A stretch of 64,000 nucleotides of DNA from Clostridia bacterium. GTDB taxonomy: Bacteria; Bacillota_A; Clostridia; Christensenellales; Aristaeellaceae. The translations under genes were made by a program, and so were the position numbers. This document shows, one piece after another, positions 1 through 8,147 of this stretch (position 1 is the stretch's first letter; every line of letters starts with the position of its first letter). The notes under the pieces are model-generated. The model was not told the origin of the DNA. It did no database searches and saw only the letters and a program-made list of their open reading frames with translations. The DNA lies in NCBI GenBank assembly GCA_017517815.1, contig JAFWYA010000021.1:1-64000 (forward strand). The letters run 5' to 3'.

Positions 1-1
1 G

Positions 2-1738
2 GGCAACATGCCCAGCTTTGTGTGGAACTCCCTCAAGCTGGCGCTGTCCCTGGTGGTCACGGTGAACGTGGTGGGCGTGAGCATCGTGCTTTTGACCGAG
101 TACTTCGACATCAAGGGCGCCAAGGTGCTTCGCCTCGGCTACATGACCACCCTGATCTACTCCGGCGTGGCGCTGGTGACCGGCTACCTGTTCCTCTATG
201 ATTCCGATGGCATCCTCACCAGCTGGCTGATGGACCTGTTCCCGGGCATGAACAAGAACTGGTTCTCCGGCTTCAACGCGGTGCTGTTCACCATGACCTT
301 CGCCTGCACCTCCAACCATATGCTGTTTTTGCGCAACGCCATCCGCGGCATTGACTACAATACCGTGGAAGCTGCCCGCAACATGGGTGCCAAGCCCTTC
401 AAGGTGCTGCTGAAGGTGGTTTTCCCCACGCTGATCCCCACCATGTTCTCCCTCACGGTGATGACCTTCATCACCGGCCTGTGCGCCATGAGCGCTCCCA
501 CCCTGCTGGGCTACGACTCCATCAACCCGGAGATCGTCCGTCTGGCAGGCTCCTCCATCGCGGATGAGGCCTTCCCCCAGGCCCGCGCAGCGCTTTTGAG
601 CATCATCCTGGCCATGTTCACCATCATCCTGCTCACGGTGCTGAGCAACTACGAGCGCAAGGGCCATTACCTCAGCGTGAGCAAAACCAAGGCCAAGCTG
701 GTGAAGCAGAAGATCAACAACCCCGTGGCCAATGTGCTGGCGCACATCTACGCCTACGTGCTGTTCATCATCTACATGACCCCCGTGGTGATGATCGTCC
801 TCTTCGCCTTCCAGAACTACCCTGCCATCCGCTCCAAGACCCTGAGCCTGGATCAGTTCACGTTCATCAACTTCTTCGGCGCCCAGGACTATGAGTTCCT
901 CACCAACCGCGGCAAGGTGCGCATCCGCGAGGATTCCATTTCCGGCCTCTTCGCCAACGCGGACACGGTGGGCGGCATCCGGCTGAGCTTTGTGCTTTCC
1001 GCCCTGGCGGCGGCGCTGGCCTGCGTCATCGTGGTAGTAGCGGTAAACTACATCTTCAAAAACAAGGGCAAGAAGCGCGGCACCGTGCTGGAATACAGCC
1101 TGCTGTTCCCCTGGCTTCTGCCCACCATCCTCATCTGCTACTCCTACCGCACCTACTTCAACTCCGAAAGCGTGTGGTATGTGTTCAACCAGAACCTGTA
1201 CATGAGGGAGAACGTGCGCTTCCTCATTGTGATGGCATACACGGTGGTCAAGTTACCCTTCGCCTTACGAATGATCAAGGCGGCCTTCTACGCCATCGAC
1301 GAGGAGCTGGAGGACGCCGCCCGCAACCTTGGCGCCAGCGGCTTCTGGACCTTCATGAAGGTAAAGCTGCCCATCATACTGCCCAGCGTGCTGGCGGTGT
1401 TCGCGCTGAACTTCAACGCGCTCTTCACCGAGTATGATATGTCCGCCACCTTCCACTCCAGCTACGGCAAGTCCTACGCCATGGTCATCCAGAACATGTG
1501 CGCCGAGGAAGGCCGCGACGGCTACAACGTGAATGCCTCCGGCCGCCGCTGCGCCTCCACAGTATTCATCATGATCGTTTCCGGCGTGATCCTGTATCTG
1601 GTATACGGCGTTGGCGCCCGCGACCTGGGCGAGCGGCTGGAAGCCAAGGAGCGCCGCCGCAAACGCCTGCAGAAGCTGACAGCTTCCTTCCGCAAGGAGC
1701 AGCCGGAGATTACTTCTGTGCAACGGTCGGCACCCTGA
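2..1738 (+). CDS. Iron(III)/polyamine-type ABC transporter permease with two fused permease domains (5' end cut)
   Basis: Inner-membrane permease of the FbpB-like binding-protein-dependent class, which carries two permease halves in one chain. Two EAA loops that contact the ATPase are visible: EAARNMGAKPFKVLLKVVFP in the first half and EDAARNLGASGFWTFMKVKL in the second. Many hydrophobic segments flank them. The frame is open from base 2 and the first in-window ATG is at 8. The first permease half lacks the N-terminal membrane helix normally present, so the true start is probably upstream of the window. The substrate cannot be read from the sequence. The ATPase and binding protein are presumably further left. 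A terminator follows at 1749-1788. Confidence 0.85.
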   Translation, partial: GNMPSFVWNSLKLALSLVVTVNVVGVSIVLLTEYFDIKGAKVLRLGYMTTLIYSGVALVTGYLFLYDSDGILTSWLMDLFPGMNKNWFSGFNAVLFTMTFACTSNHMLFLRNAIRGIDYNTVEAARNMGAKPFKVLLKVVFPTLIPTMFSLTVMTFITGLCAMSAPTLLGYDSINPEIVRLAGSSIADEAFPQARAALLSIILAMFTIILLTVLSNYERKGHYLSVSKTKAKLVKQKINNPVANVLAHIYAYVLFIIYMTPVVMIVLFAFQNYPAIRSKTLSLDQFTFINFFGAQDYEFLTNRGKVRIREDSISGLFANADTVGGIRLSFVLSALAAALACVIVVVAVNYIFKNKGKKRGTVLEYSLLFPWLLPTILICYSYRTYFNSESVWYVFNQNLYMRENVRFLIVMAYTVVKLPFALRMIKAAFYAIDEELEDAARNLGASGFWTFMKVKLPIILPSVLAVFALNFNALFTEYDMSATFHSSYGKSYAMVIQNMCAEEGRDGYNVNASGRRCASTVFIMIVSGVILYLVYGVGARDLGERLEAKERRRKRLQKLTASFRKEQPEITSVQRSAP

Positions 1739-1748
1739 TTCATCCATC

Positions 1749-1788
1749 ATCCCTCGGGGAACAAACTTCCCTGGGGGATATTTCTTTT
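1749..1788 (+). terminator. Rho-independent terminator of the permease operon
   Basis: A 13-bp stem (arms 1749-1761 and 1767-1779, two G-U pairs) with a CAAAC loop is followed by ATTTCTTTT, 10 nt after the permease stop. Confidence 0.8.
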
Positions 1789-1831
1789 CGATTTGGGCAC
1801 AATGAATCTCAAAAAGAAGGGGGCGTGTGCT

Positions 1832-2266
1832 ATGATCGAACAGGATACCATCCGACTTCTCCGTGAATGTGACGCAGGCGTCAAGATGGGTGTGGAGTCC
1901 ATCGAGGAGGTTGTGGACAGGATCGAGTCCAAGGAATTCCGGCAGGTGCTGGTGGAAAGCCGTCACCAGCATGACGAGCTTGACCGGGAGATTCAGCAAC
2001 TGCTGGATCGCTACAAGGACGACGGCAAGGAACCCAATCCCATGGCCAAGGGCATGTCCTGGATGAAAACCAACGCCATGCTGATGATGAAACCCAGCGA
2101 CCAGACCATCGCCGATCTGATGACCGATGGCTGCAACATGGGCGTGAAGTCGATGCACAAATACCTGAATGAATACAAGGCGGCGGACGAAAGTTCCAAG
2201 GAGATTGCGAAGAAACTGGTAAACCTGGAACAGAAGCTGGCGGTGGATATCCGCAGCTACTTGTGA
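1832..2266 (+). CDS. Ferritin-like four-helix protein of unknown function
   Basis: A 144-residue, almost entirely alpha-helical cytoplasmic protein. It starts MIEQDTIRLLRECDAG and contains conserved-looking His/Glu-rich helices (for example ESRHQHDELDREI), which recall ferritin-like DUF2383-type proteins. No enzymatic motif can be named. The ATG at 1832 is chosen because AGAAGGGGG precedes it; an in-frame upstream ATG at 1802 has no ribosome-binding site. It is a single-gene unit between two terminators. Linking it to the neighbouring permease as an iron handler would be speculation. Confidence 0.65.
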   Translation: MIEQDTIRLLRECDAGVKMGVESIEEVVDRIESKEFRQVLVESRHQHDELDREIQQLLDRYKDDGKEPNPMAKGMSWMKTNAMLMMKPSDQTIADLMTDGCNMGVKSMHKYLNEYKAADESSKEIAKKLVNLEQKLAVDIRSYL

Positions 2267-2271
2267 CCATG

Positions 2272-2296
2272 CGGCGGAAGATTCCGCCGTTTTTTT
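2272..2296 (+). terminator. Rho-independent terminator
   Basis: Perfect 8-bp stem CGGCGGAA/TTCCGCCG with a GA turn, followed by seven T, directly after the ferritin-like gene. Confidence 0.9.
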
Positions 2297-2741
2297 GTGG
2301 TTTTTTTCACGGAAGGTGTGCATTGCGGCTTCGGGAAATGCACCTTGAGCGTACACTTTCTCATACCATCTTTGACCTGACAAACTCCTGGCAAGCAAGG
2401 CATGTGGGTACCCATCCTGCTTTTTCGGTCTTTTTTGCCTGCGCACAATGCACCTTCGCTTGTTGGGGAATACCTCCCCCAAGCCCCCAAGAACGCACAT
2501 TGAATGTGCGGCTACGCGATGGAACATCGCTGAATTACTGTCGGTTAGTCTTCTTCGATGAGATTACTCGCATGGAGCGCCCAATTCACGAAATCGTCAT
2601 TGAAAAGTGCGGTTTCTATCTGCCGGAAGAAGCTCGGTAGGGTGTCAGTTGAATGTGTGTCCGTCTTTTCATGTTTTTCTCCTTCTTATATTGTATCGTT
2701 TGACTGTGTTATGTTGTTGGTTGAACCAAATGCCCTTTTGC
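2297..2741. other. Gene-poor spacer with decayed-looking sequence
   Basis: No convincing gene. The decamer AATGCACCTT occurs twice (near 2337 and 2448) and a small hairpin CGCACAT/ATGTGCG lies near 2494. On the minus strand an 18-codon frame with a perfect AAGGAG site starts at 2672. In a neighbouring frame, 2547-2685 encodes a protein-like stretch ending WALHASNLIEED. Together these look like a frameshifted small-gene remnant. Confidence 0.4.
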
Positions 2742-2751
2742 TTGCATACTT

Positions 2752-2833
2752 TCCCTTGTTTCAGGTATAATTTTAAGGGATTCATTCCCTTTTTCATTGA
2801 CTTTTCCCTTGTATTTGCCTATAATTTAAGGGA
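2752..2833 (+). repeat. Duplicated promoter/operator: two 29-bp copies bounded by TCCCTT and AAGGGA
   Basis: Copy 1 spans 2752-2780 and copy 2 spans 2805-2833, exactly 53 bp apart. Each starts with TCCCTT, ends with AAGGGA, has a 17-nt interior and contains its own TATAAT. A further TCCCTT at 2786-2791 makes an extra AAGGGA-ttcat-TCCCTT inverted repeat between them. The arrangement suggests a regulator bound at each copy, with the repeats spaced about five helical turns apart. Confidence 0.7.
2797..2825 (+). promoter_or_regulatory. Sigma-A promoter of the fic gene
   Basis: TTGACT (2797-2802), 17-nt spacer, perfect TATAAT (2820-2825). An upstream weaker copy reads TTGCAT (2742-2747)-18-TATAAT (2766-2771). 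Both -10 boxes lie inside the 29-bp TCCCTT/AAGGGA elements. Confidence 0.8.
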
Positions 2834-2853
2834 AAGTGAAAGGAGGTAAGGCC

Positions 2854-3900
2854 ATGAGAGCGTTCAACTATTCCGTGATCAGGGATCAGAAGTGGGATTC
2901 CGAAATCCTTGGCCTGATTGCTGCCATATACAGAGAAGCCGGCAAGCAAGAGCTGTACTTGAAGCAGCGTCCGGAAGAGCTGGAGAAGCTGGTAGAGATC
3001 GCCAAGGTGCAAAGCACCGAGGCATCCAACGCCATTGAGGGCATCGTCACCACCAGCACCAGAATCCGGCAGCTGGTTTCGGAAAAGACCGCTCCCCGGA
3101 ACCGTAATGAACAGGAGATTGCCGGGTATCGTGATGCCTTGAACATCATTCACGAGAATTTCGATGCCATTCCCATCACGCCGAATTACATCCTGCAGCT
3201 GCACAAGGTGATGTACAGCCACATGAACAATCCCATGGCGGGCCGCACGAAGAACGTCCAGAACTATATCAGCGCCACCTATCCCGACGGTCATGTGGAA
3301 ACGCTGTTCACGCCTCTCTCTCCTTTTGAAACACCGGATGCCCTCAGCAGGATCTGCGAGGAATACAACCGCATCATTGGCAACATGGAGGTTGAACCGC
3401 TGATTGCCATTCCGGTTTTCATCCACGACTTCCTGTGCATTCATCCCTTTAACGATGGCAACGGCAGAATGAGCCGTCTGCTGACGACGCTGCTGCTGTA
3501 CCGCAGTGGCTTCTATGTGGGCAAGTACATCTCCCTGGAAGCGAAGATCGCCAAGAACAAGGACCTGTACTACGACGCTCTTCGTCAAGCGCAGACCGGC
3601 TGGCATGAGGAAACGGAAGATGCAGTTCCCTTCATCAAGTATCTGCTGGGCACCATCCTTGCCGCCTACAAGGATTTTGCGGATCGTTTCGCCTTGGTTG
3701 AAACGAAGATGCCAGCGATTGAGATAGTCCGGCAGGCATCCATGAACAAGCTGGGACGCTTCACCAAGCAGGATATCCGGGAGCTTTGTCCCTCCTTAAG
3801 CGTCAGCACCATTGAAGGCGCGCTGCGGAAGATGGTTGCCGATGAAGAAATCAAACGCGAAGGAAGCGGCAAGAATACCTGCTACTTCCGGCTCAGATGA
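2854..3900 (+). CDS. Fic family adenylyltransferase (class II, self-inhibited)
   Basis: 348 residues. Fic enzymes transfer AMP from ATP to a target hydroxyl. The canonical Fic loop HPFNDGNGR occupies residues 197-205, with the catalytic His197. The inhibitory helix motif (S/T)xxxE(G/N) is present as S58-N-A-I-E62-G63, before the Fic core, which makes it class II with a built-in regulator. The C-terminal about 60 residues (LGRFTKQDIRELCPSLS onward) look like a winged helix. The start is the ATG at 2854 behind AGGAGGT; an in-frame GTG at 2836 has no ribosome-binding site. It stands alone behind a duplicated promoter/operator, so DNA-binding autoregulation through the winged helix is possible (inference). 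The target is unknown. Confidence 0.9.
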   Translation: MRAFNYSVIRDQKWDSEILGLIAAIYREAGKQELYLKQRPEELEKLVEIAKVQSTEASNAIEGIVTTSTRIRQLVSEKTAPRNRNEQEIAGYRDALNIIHENFDAIPITPNYILQLHKVMYSHMNNPMAGRTKNVQNYISATYPDGHVETLFTPLSPFETPDALSRICEEYNRIIGNMEVEPLIAIPVFIHDFLCIHPFNDGNGRMSRLLTTLLLYRSGFYVGKYISLEAKIAKNKDLYYDALRQAQTGWHEETEDAVPFIKYLLGTILAAYKDFADRFALVETKMPAIEIVRQASMNKLGRFTKQDIRELCPSLSVSTIEGALRKMVADEEIKREGSGKNTCYFRLR

Positions 3901-3921
3901 GTTCACTTCTGTGCATTTTGC

Positions 3922-4674
3922 TCAGAGGTTGTCCACCGGGTCAAAACGCCTGATGAATGGCCGCGATTTGCCTTGAAAAACGCCAATGCCCGAAGGCTTC
4001 TTGCTTGCCTTCGGGCATCGTTTACAATACCAGCTGCGCGATACATACGACCGCGAGATATTCAATTTCTGTGCAATTTCATGCTGGGGGTGCACCACAC
4101 CGTCGTCCAGCCCGTAGCGCATACACAAAACCATCTTCTCCCGCTGCGGAAGCGTAGGCAGCACCTTGCGTACCTTTTCAAGCGTCACGCGGCGGCGCAC
4201 CTCATCCTCTACCAGATCAGGCGGCGTGCCCAGCAGATCGGAAAAGGAAACCGTGTTTCCTTCACTGTCCGTACCCAGCGGCTCGTCAAGGCTTACGTCA
4301 TTCTGCTGCTTGCGGCTGTGGCGCAGGCTCATGAGAATCTCGTTTTCGATACAGCGTGCTGCATAGGTTGAAAGCGTTGTGCCGCTGTCCATATCGTAGC
4401 TTCTGACAGCCTTGATCAGCCCGATGGCACCGATGGAGATAAGGTCGTCAAAGGTACAGCCCGGCACCTTGTATTTGCGCGCAATGTGCACGATCAGCCT
4501 CATATTGTGTTCGATGAGCATTTCTCTTGCGCTCTCGTCGCCCTCGCGCATGCGCACCAGCGCCTCGCGTTCCTCGTCCGGGCTCAGCGGCTTTCGAAAG
4601 CTCTGCCGCCCGGAGATGTACCCCATCAGAAACAGGCAGTCCTTGATGATCCAGAACAGAAAACTTGCAATCAA
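3922..4674 (-). pseudogene. sigK: Sigma-K-like sporulation sigma factor with a disrupted C-terminus
   Basis: Sigma-70 family, closest by eye to the late mother-cell factor sigma-K. It has a hydrophobic pro-region (residues 1-25), the core-binding region IEHNMRLIVHIARKY, LISIGAIGLIKAV, and TYAARCIENEILM. The region 4.2 helix-turn-helix reaches ISRSYVSR (206-213), after which the expected IEKRAL helix is missing. The last 37 residues are unrelated and are read straight through a terminator hairpin at 3986-4018. The start is a TTG at 4674 behind AGGAGGG, 7 nt away. Either a deletion/frameshift has inactivated promoter recognition, or this is an assembly error. If intact it would direct late spore-coat gene expression. 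Confidence 0.75.
3974..4018 (-). terminator. Terminator of the sigma-K gene, overlapped by the current reading frame
   Basis: A 12-bp perfect stem (3986-3997 with 4007-4018, ATGCCCGAAGGC) is followed on the minus strand by GGCGTTTTTC. It starts only 17 nt beyond the last sigma-K-like codon, so the original stop must have lain upstream of it. Confidence 0.8.
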
Positions 4675-4727
4675 ACAGCATCCCTCCTGAGAGAAAGCCT
4701 ATGCCGCAGGATACAAAGTTTTGCCTG

Positions 4728-4756
4728 TTGCAGTCTGAACACGGCTGCGATATAAT
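4728..4756 (+). promoter_or_regulatory. Sigma-A promoter of the beta-glucosidase gene
   Basis: TTGCAG (4728-4733), 17-nt spacer, TATAAT (4751-4756), 44 nt before the start codon. Confidence 0.75.
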
Positions 4757-4800
4757 AAAGGAAATCGTTCCCAAAAACCAAAAAGAAAGCAGGCGATGTC

Positions 4801-6159
4801 ATGAGTTTCCGTAAGGATTTTATCTGGGGCGCCGCGACCGCGTCCTATCAGATTGAAGGCGCAGCCTTTGAAGATGGAAAGGGTCTTTCTGTGTGGGACC
4901 AATTCTGCCACACTCCCGGAAAAGTGTTTGAAGGCCATACCGGCGATGTCGCCTGCGACCATTATCACCGTTATCAGGAAGACGTGGCGCTGATGGCGGA
5001 GCTTGGCGTGCACAACTACCGTTTTTCTGTCTCCTGGCCGCGGCTGCTGCCGGATGGTACCGGCGCGGTCAACGAAAAAGGCGTCGATTTCTACAACAGG
5101 CTCATTGATGAGATGCTTGAAAAAGGCGTTCGTCCCTTCATGACCCTGTACCACTGGGATTATCCCGCCGCACTTCAGGCCAAAGGCACCTGGGAAAATC
5201 CCGACAGCCCGAAGTGGTTTGAGGAATATGCGTCTCTGTGCGCCCGCCGTTTCGGCGACCGCGTCAAGGACTTCATCACCCTCAACGAGCCGCAGTGCTT
5301 CATCGGCCTCGGACTTTCCACCGGCGTTCATGCGCCCGGCCTGAAGCTGCCGGCATGCAGCACCATCCCTGCAAGCCATCATGTACTCAAGGGTCACGGC
5401 ATGGCCGTGCGCGCACTGCGCAGCCTTGTACCGGACTGCCGCGTCAGCTACGCGCCCACCGGTACCGCCTGCATACCCGCCACCGACAGCCAGGCAGATA
5501 TCGAAGCTGCACGCAAGGCGTACTTCGCCGTGCCTTCTGCTGAAGACTGGACGTGGAACGTTTCCTGGTGGAGCGATGCGCCCATGCTTGGCTCTTATCC
5601 CGAAGAAGCGCTCAGCAGCATGGGCAAGTATCTGCCCAAGGGCTGGGAAAAGGATCTTACCCTCATCCATCAGCCGCTGGACTACTATTGCCAGAACATT
5701 TACAGCGGCCACATCATCCGCGCAGCCGATAACGCACAGGGCTATGAAACCGTGCCCAAGGCGCCCGGCGCGCCCAAGACCGCCATCAACTGGTATGTGT
5801 CGCCTGATGCGCTGTACTGGGGCCCCCGCTTCCTGTATGAGCGTTACAAGACCCCCATCGTCATTTCCGAAAACGGCATGAGCTGCCACGACTGCGTGTC
5901 GCTGGACGGCAAGGTGCACGACCCCAACCGTCAGGATTATGTGCAGCGCTATCTGCGCAGCTACAAGCGTGCCGCCGAGGATGGCGTGGATGTACGCGGC
6001 TACTTCTACTGGTCGCTGATGGATAACTTTGAGTGGGCCAATGGTTATTTCGACCGTTTCGGCATGGTCTACGTGGATTATCAGACCCAGCAGCGCATCC
6101 CCAAGGATTCCGCATGGTGGTACAAGACCGTGATGGAAACCAACGGTGAAAACCTCTGA
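4801..6159 (+). CDS. GH1 family beta-glucosidase / 6-phospho-beta-glucosidase
   Basis: 452 residues, the usual GH1 length, with a single TIM barrel. It starts MSFRKDFIWGAATASYQIEG, the typical GH1 N-terminus whose Gln binds sugar. The acid/base Glu163 lies in TLNEPQ and the nucleophile Glu357 in VISENGM. No signal peptide, so it acts in the cytoplasm on imported beta-glucosides. Whether the substrate is phosphorylated cannot be decided by eye; no PTS gene lies nearby, which favours a free-sugar beta-glucosidase. It is monocistronic, with its own promoter and the strong terminator at 6182-6222. Confidence 0.92.
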   Translation: MSFRKDFIWGAATASYQIEGAAFEDGKGLSVWDQFCHTPGKVFEGHTGDVACDHYHRYQEDVALMAELGVHNYRFSVSWPRLLPDGTGAVNEKGVDFYNRLIDEMLEKGVRPFMTLYHWDYPAALQAKGTWENPDSPKWFEEYASLCARRFGDRVKDFITLNEPQCFIGLGLSTGVHAPGLKLPACSTIPASHHVLKGHGMAVRALRSLVPDCRVSYAPTGTACIPATDSQADIEAARKAYFAVPSAEDWTWNVSWWSDAPMLGSYPEEALSSMGKYLPKGWEKDLTLIHQPLDYYCQNIYSGHIIRAADNAQGYETVPKAPGAPKTAINWYVSPDALYWGPRFLYERYKTPIVISENGMSCHDCVSLDGKVHDPNRQDYVQRYLRSYKRAAEDGVDVRGYFYWSLMDNFEWANGYFDRFGMVYVDYQTQQRIPKDSAWWYKTVMETNGENL

Positions 6160-6181
6160 TACAGAAAGTCTCCGTTTTACC

Positions 6182-6222
6182 AAAAACCGACCTGTGTTTG
6201 CAAACACAGGTCGGTTTTTGGG
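6182..6222. terminator. Bidirectional terminator between convergent genes
   Basis: A perfect 18-bp stem (6182-6199 with 6202-6219) with A-tract and T-tract ends. It serves the GH1 gene on plus and the HD gene on minus. Confidence 0.85.
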
Positions 6223-6250
6223 TTATGTCTGTTTGACAAATTACAATTTG

Positions 6251-6835
6251 TCACTTTAAGTTTCCTCTTTTAATATTCTCTTTAATGATGAGGTCTGTTA
6301 TTTCAAATAACTTTTCAGACCCCAACTTTGTTTTGCTCTGACGTTTATAAATCTGTTCGACAGTTACATTATGATCTCGCCAATCTCCGCCATTGTTGCT
6401 ATGGTTCAGAATGAGTGGTTGAAGATTGTCCATGGCATGGGCAAATTTTGACTCGGCAGTTTCATAGGCTTCGAACTCATCAAAGAGTGCAATCAGTTCG
6501 GTTGCTTGTTCCTTGGGCAGAATAGAAAAAATTCTTTCCTTAGCGGCATCCTCGCGAACCGTTTGTGTCTGAAGGGCCTCACTGTCATATGCATATGTAT
6601 CACCCGCATCAATTTCAACAACATCGTGAATCAGGCACATTAGCATTACCTTTGCGATATCTACTTTCTCATTGGCATACTCCCTGAAAAGATATGCCAT
6701 AACTGCCATATGCCAAGAATGCTCGGCATCATTTTCACTTCTGCCATTACCAGATAAATGGGTTTGTCTGAATACATTTTTTACTTTATCGATTTCCAAA
6801 GAAAATGCCAACTGTTTATCGATGCGCTTATCCAT
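6251..6835 (-). CDS. HD-domain hydrolase (YfbR-like 5'-nucleotidase family)
   Basis: 194 residues with the HD metal-site pattern: His in ENDAEHSWH, then LIHDVVEIDAGD carrying the HD pair, and a later Asp. This matches the HD_3/YfbR group of phosphohydrolases that remove phosphate from deoxynucleoside monophosphates, although the substrate is inferred only from family. The start is the ATG at 6835 after GAGGTAG; the preceding in-frame TTG is less likely. The gene is clearly more AT-rich than everything around it, suggesting recent acquisition. It is a single-gene unit. Confidence 0.8.
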   Translation of the reverse strand: MDKRIDKQLAFSLEIDKVKNVFRQTHLSGNGRSENDAEHSWHMAVMAYLFREYANEKVDIAKVMLMCLIHDVVEIDAGDTYAYDSEALQTQTVREDAAKERIFSILPKEQATELIALFDEFEAYETAESKFAHAMDNLQPLILNHSNNGGDWRDHNVTVEQIYKRQSKTKLGSEKLFEITDLIIKENIKRGNLK

Positions 6836-6904
6836 CAAACTACCTCTTCAAATTCAAGCTTGCTGCTCTGTTTACGTTCACTCTGTCAGACAGTTCAAAA
6901 ACAT

Positions 6905-6939
6905 TTCGAAAACAAGCACAGCGGATCATCCCGCTGTGC
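6905..6939 (-). terminator. Terminator of the methyltransferase gene
   Basis: Stem GCACAGCGG/CCGCTGTGC (6916-6924, 6931-6939), followed on the minus strand by TTGTTTTCG. Confidence 0.75.
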
Positions 6940-6970
6940 CTGTCAACCATCTGCTACTCATGGCAGATTC

Positions 6971-8080
6971 TCATCCGAAGATATAGAATTCACATTCCAG
7001 ACGACCGTTGTACAGGCGACGCTTTTTGTCGGCGCGGCGGCCAAAGGGGCGCTCAAACGCCGGGTCAGCGGTAATGGCTGCCAGCTTCCAGCCGGGATGA
7101 CGCTTGAGCATCAAACCCAGCTCGCGGTACAGTTCACGCGCGCCCTTCTGGTCGCTCAGGCGTTCGCCGTAGGGCGGATTGAGCAAAAACACGCCGGGCT
7201 CGCCTTCTAATTGAAGATGGCGCAGATCCTGCTGCGCAGTCTGAATGCGGCCCTCAAAACCGGCCTGTTTGATGTGACGGCGGCACAGTTCCAGCGCCTG
7301 CGGATCAATGTCGCTGCCGCCGATGACAAAGGGTGCCTGTTCGTCGTAGGCCTGCTTGGCTTCCATACGCAGCTGTGCCATTTCCTCGCGCGGCATGAAG
7401 GGATACTTTTCACAGGCAAAGCTGCGCGTCAGACCTGCCGGACGGCCGGTAGCCTTGATGGCCGCTTCAATCAGCAGCGTACCGGTGCCGCAGGTGGGGT
7501 CATACAGCGGCATATGCTTACGCCACGGGCTCAGATCCACCAACGCAGCCGCCAGCGTTTCACGCAGAGGCGCTTCGCCGTTCCAGGTGCGATAACCGCG
7601 GCGGTTGAGCGCATCGCCGCTCATATCCAGCGTGATGCGCGCCGTATCGTTGACCACAGCCACGTCAATAGGAAAGGTCGTGCCGGTTTCCGGCAGGCGG
7701 CTCAGGCGAAGCTTCTGCATCATGCGGTTGACGATGGCCTTTTTGCTGACAGCCTGACAGTCGCGCACGCTCATCAGCTGACTGCGCACACACTTGCCGC
7801 TCACGTGGATGGCGGCGTCGCGGGGCAGCAGCTTTTCCCACGCAATGCCGCCCACCAGCTGAAACAGGTCTTCAAACGTGCTGACCTTGCGTTCTGCAAG
7901 CACCATCAGCACGCGGTCAGCCGTGCGCAGCCAGAGATTGGCGCGGAACGCATCCGCCAGAGTGCCCTCAAAGCGTGCGCCGCCGTTTTCAGCGCGTGCA
8001 GCGATATTCATGCGTTTGAGTTCATTGGCTGCCACGCCTTCCAGGCCAAAGGCTGCCGTTGCCAGAAACGTATATTCCAT
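6971..8080 (-). CDS. THUMP-domain 23S rRNA guanine-N2 methyltransferase (RlmL/YpsC-like)
   Basis: 369 residues. The N-terminal THUMP RNA-binding region (about 1-155) is followed by a Rossmann-type SAM domain. Motif I is DPTCGTGTLLIEAA, and the N6/N2-amine methylase motif NPPY starts at residue 301 in LLNPPYGERLSD. By family it methylates an exocyclic guanine amine of 23S rRNA. The start at 8080 (MEYTFLATAAFGLEG) is chosen for the CAGGAGT site; a longer frame to 8137 has none. It is the last gene of a likely three-gene minus-strand unit (regulator, kinase, methyltransferase) and ends at the 6905-6939 terminator. Confidence 0.88.
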   Translation of the reverse strand: MEYTFLATAAFGLEGVAANELKRMNIAARAENGGARFEGTLADAFRANLWLRTADRVLMVLAERKVSTFEDLFQLVGGIAWEKLLPRDAAIHVSGKCVRSQLMSVRDCQAVSKKAIVNRMMQKLRLSRLPETGTTFPIDVAVVNDTARITLDMSGDALNRRGYRTWNGEAPLRETLAAALVDLSPWRKHMPLYDPTCGTGTLLIEAAIKATGRPAGLTRSFACEKYPFMPREEMAQLRMEAKQAYDEQAPFVIGGSDIDPQALELCRRHIKQAGFEGRIQTAQQDLRHLQLEGEPGVFLLNPPYGERLSDQKGARELYRELGLMLKRHPGWKLAAITADPAFERPFGRRADKKRRLYNGRLECEFYIFG

Positions 8081-8147
8081 GCGTAATGACTCCTGTTCAA
8101 AAAAGGGATTCGAAGCATTATAGCACGCCCTATACACGCAGGCAAGC

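Noticed and set aside
2263..2640. A 125-codon plus-strand frame after the ferritin-like gene
   Set aside because: It begins inside the terminator hairpin, lacks a ribosome-binding site and reads through decayed sequence.
4699..6207. A 502-codon minus-strand frame opposite the GH1 gene
   Set aside because: Shadow of the beta-glucosidase frame in GC-rich DNA; the plus strand has both catalytic Glu motifs, a promoter and a terminator.
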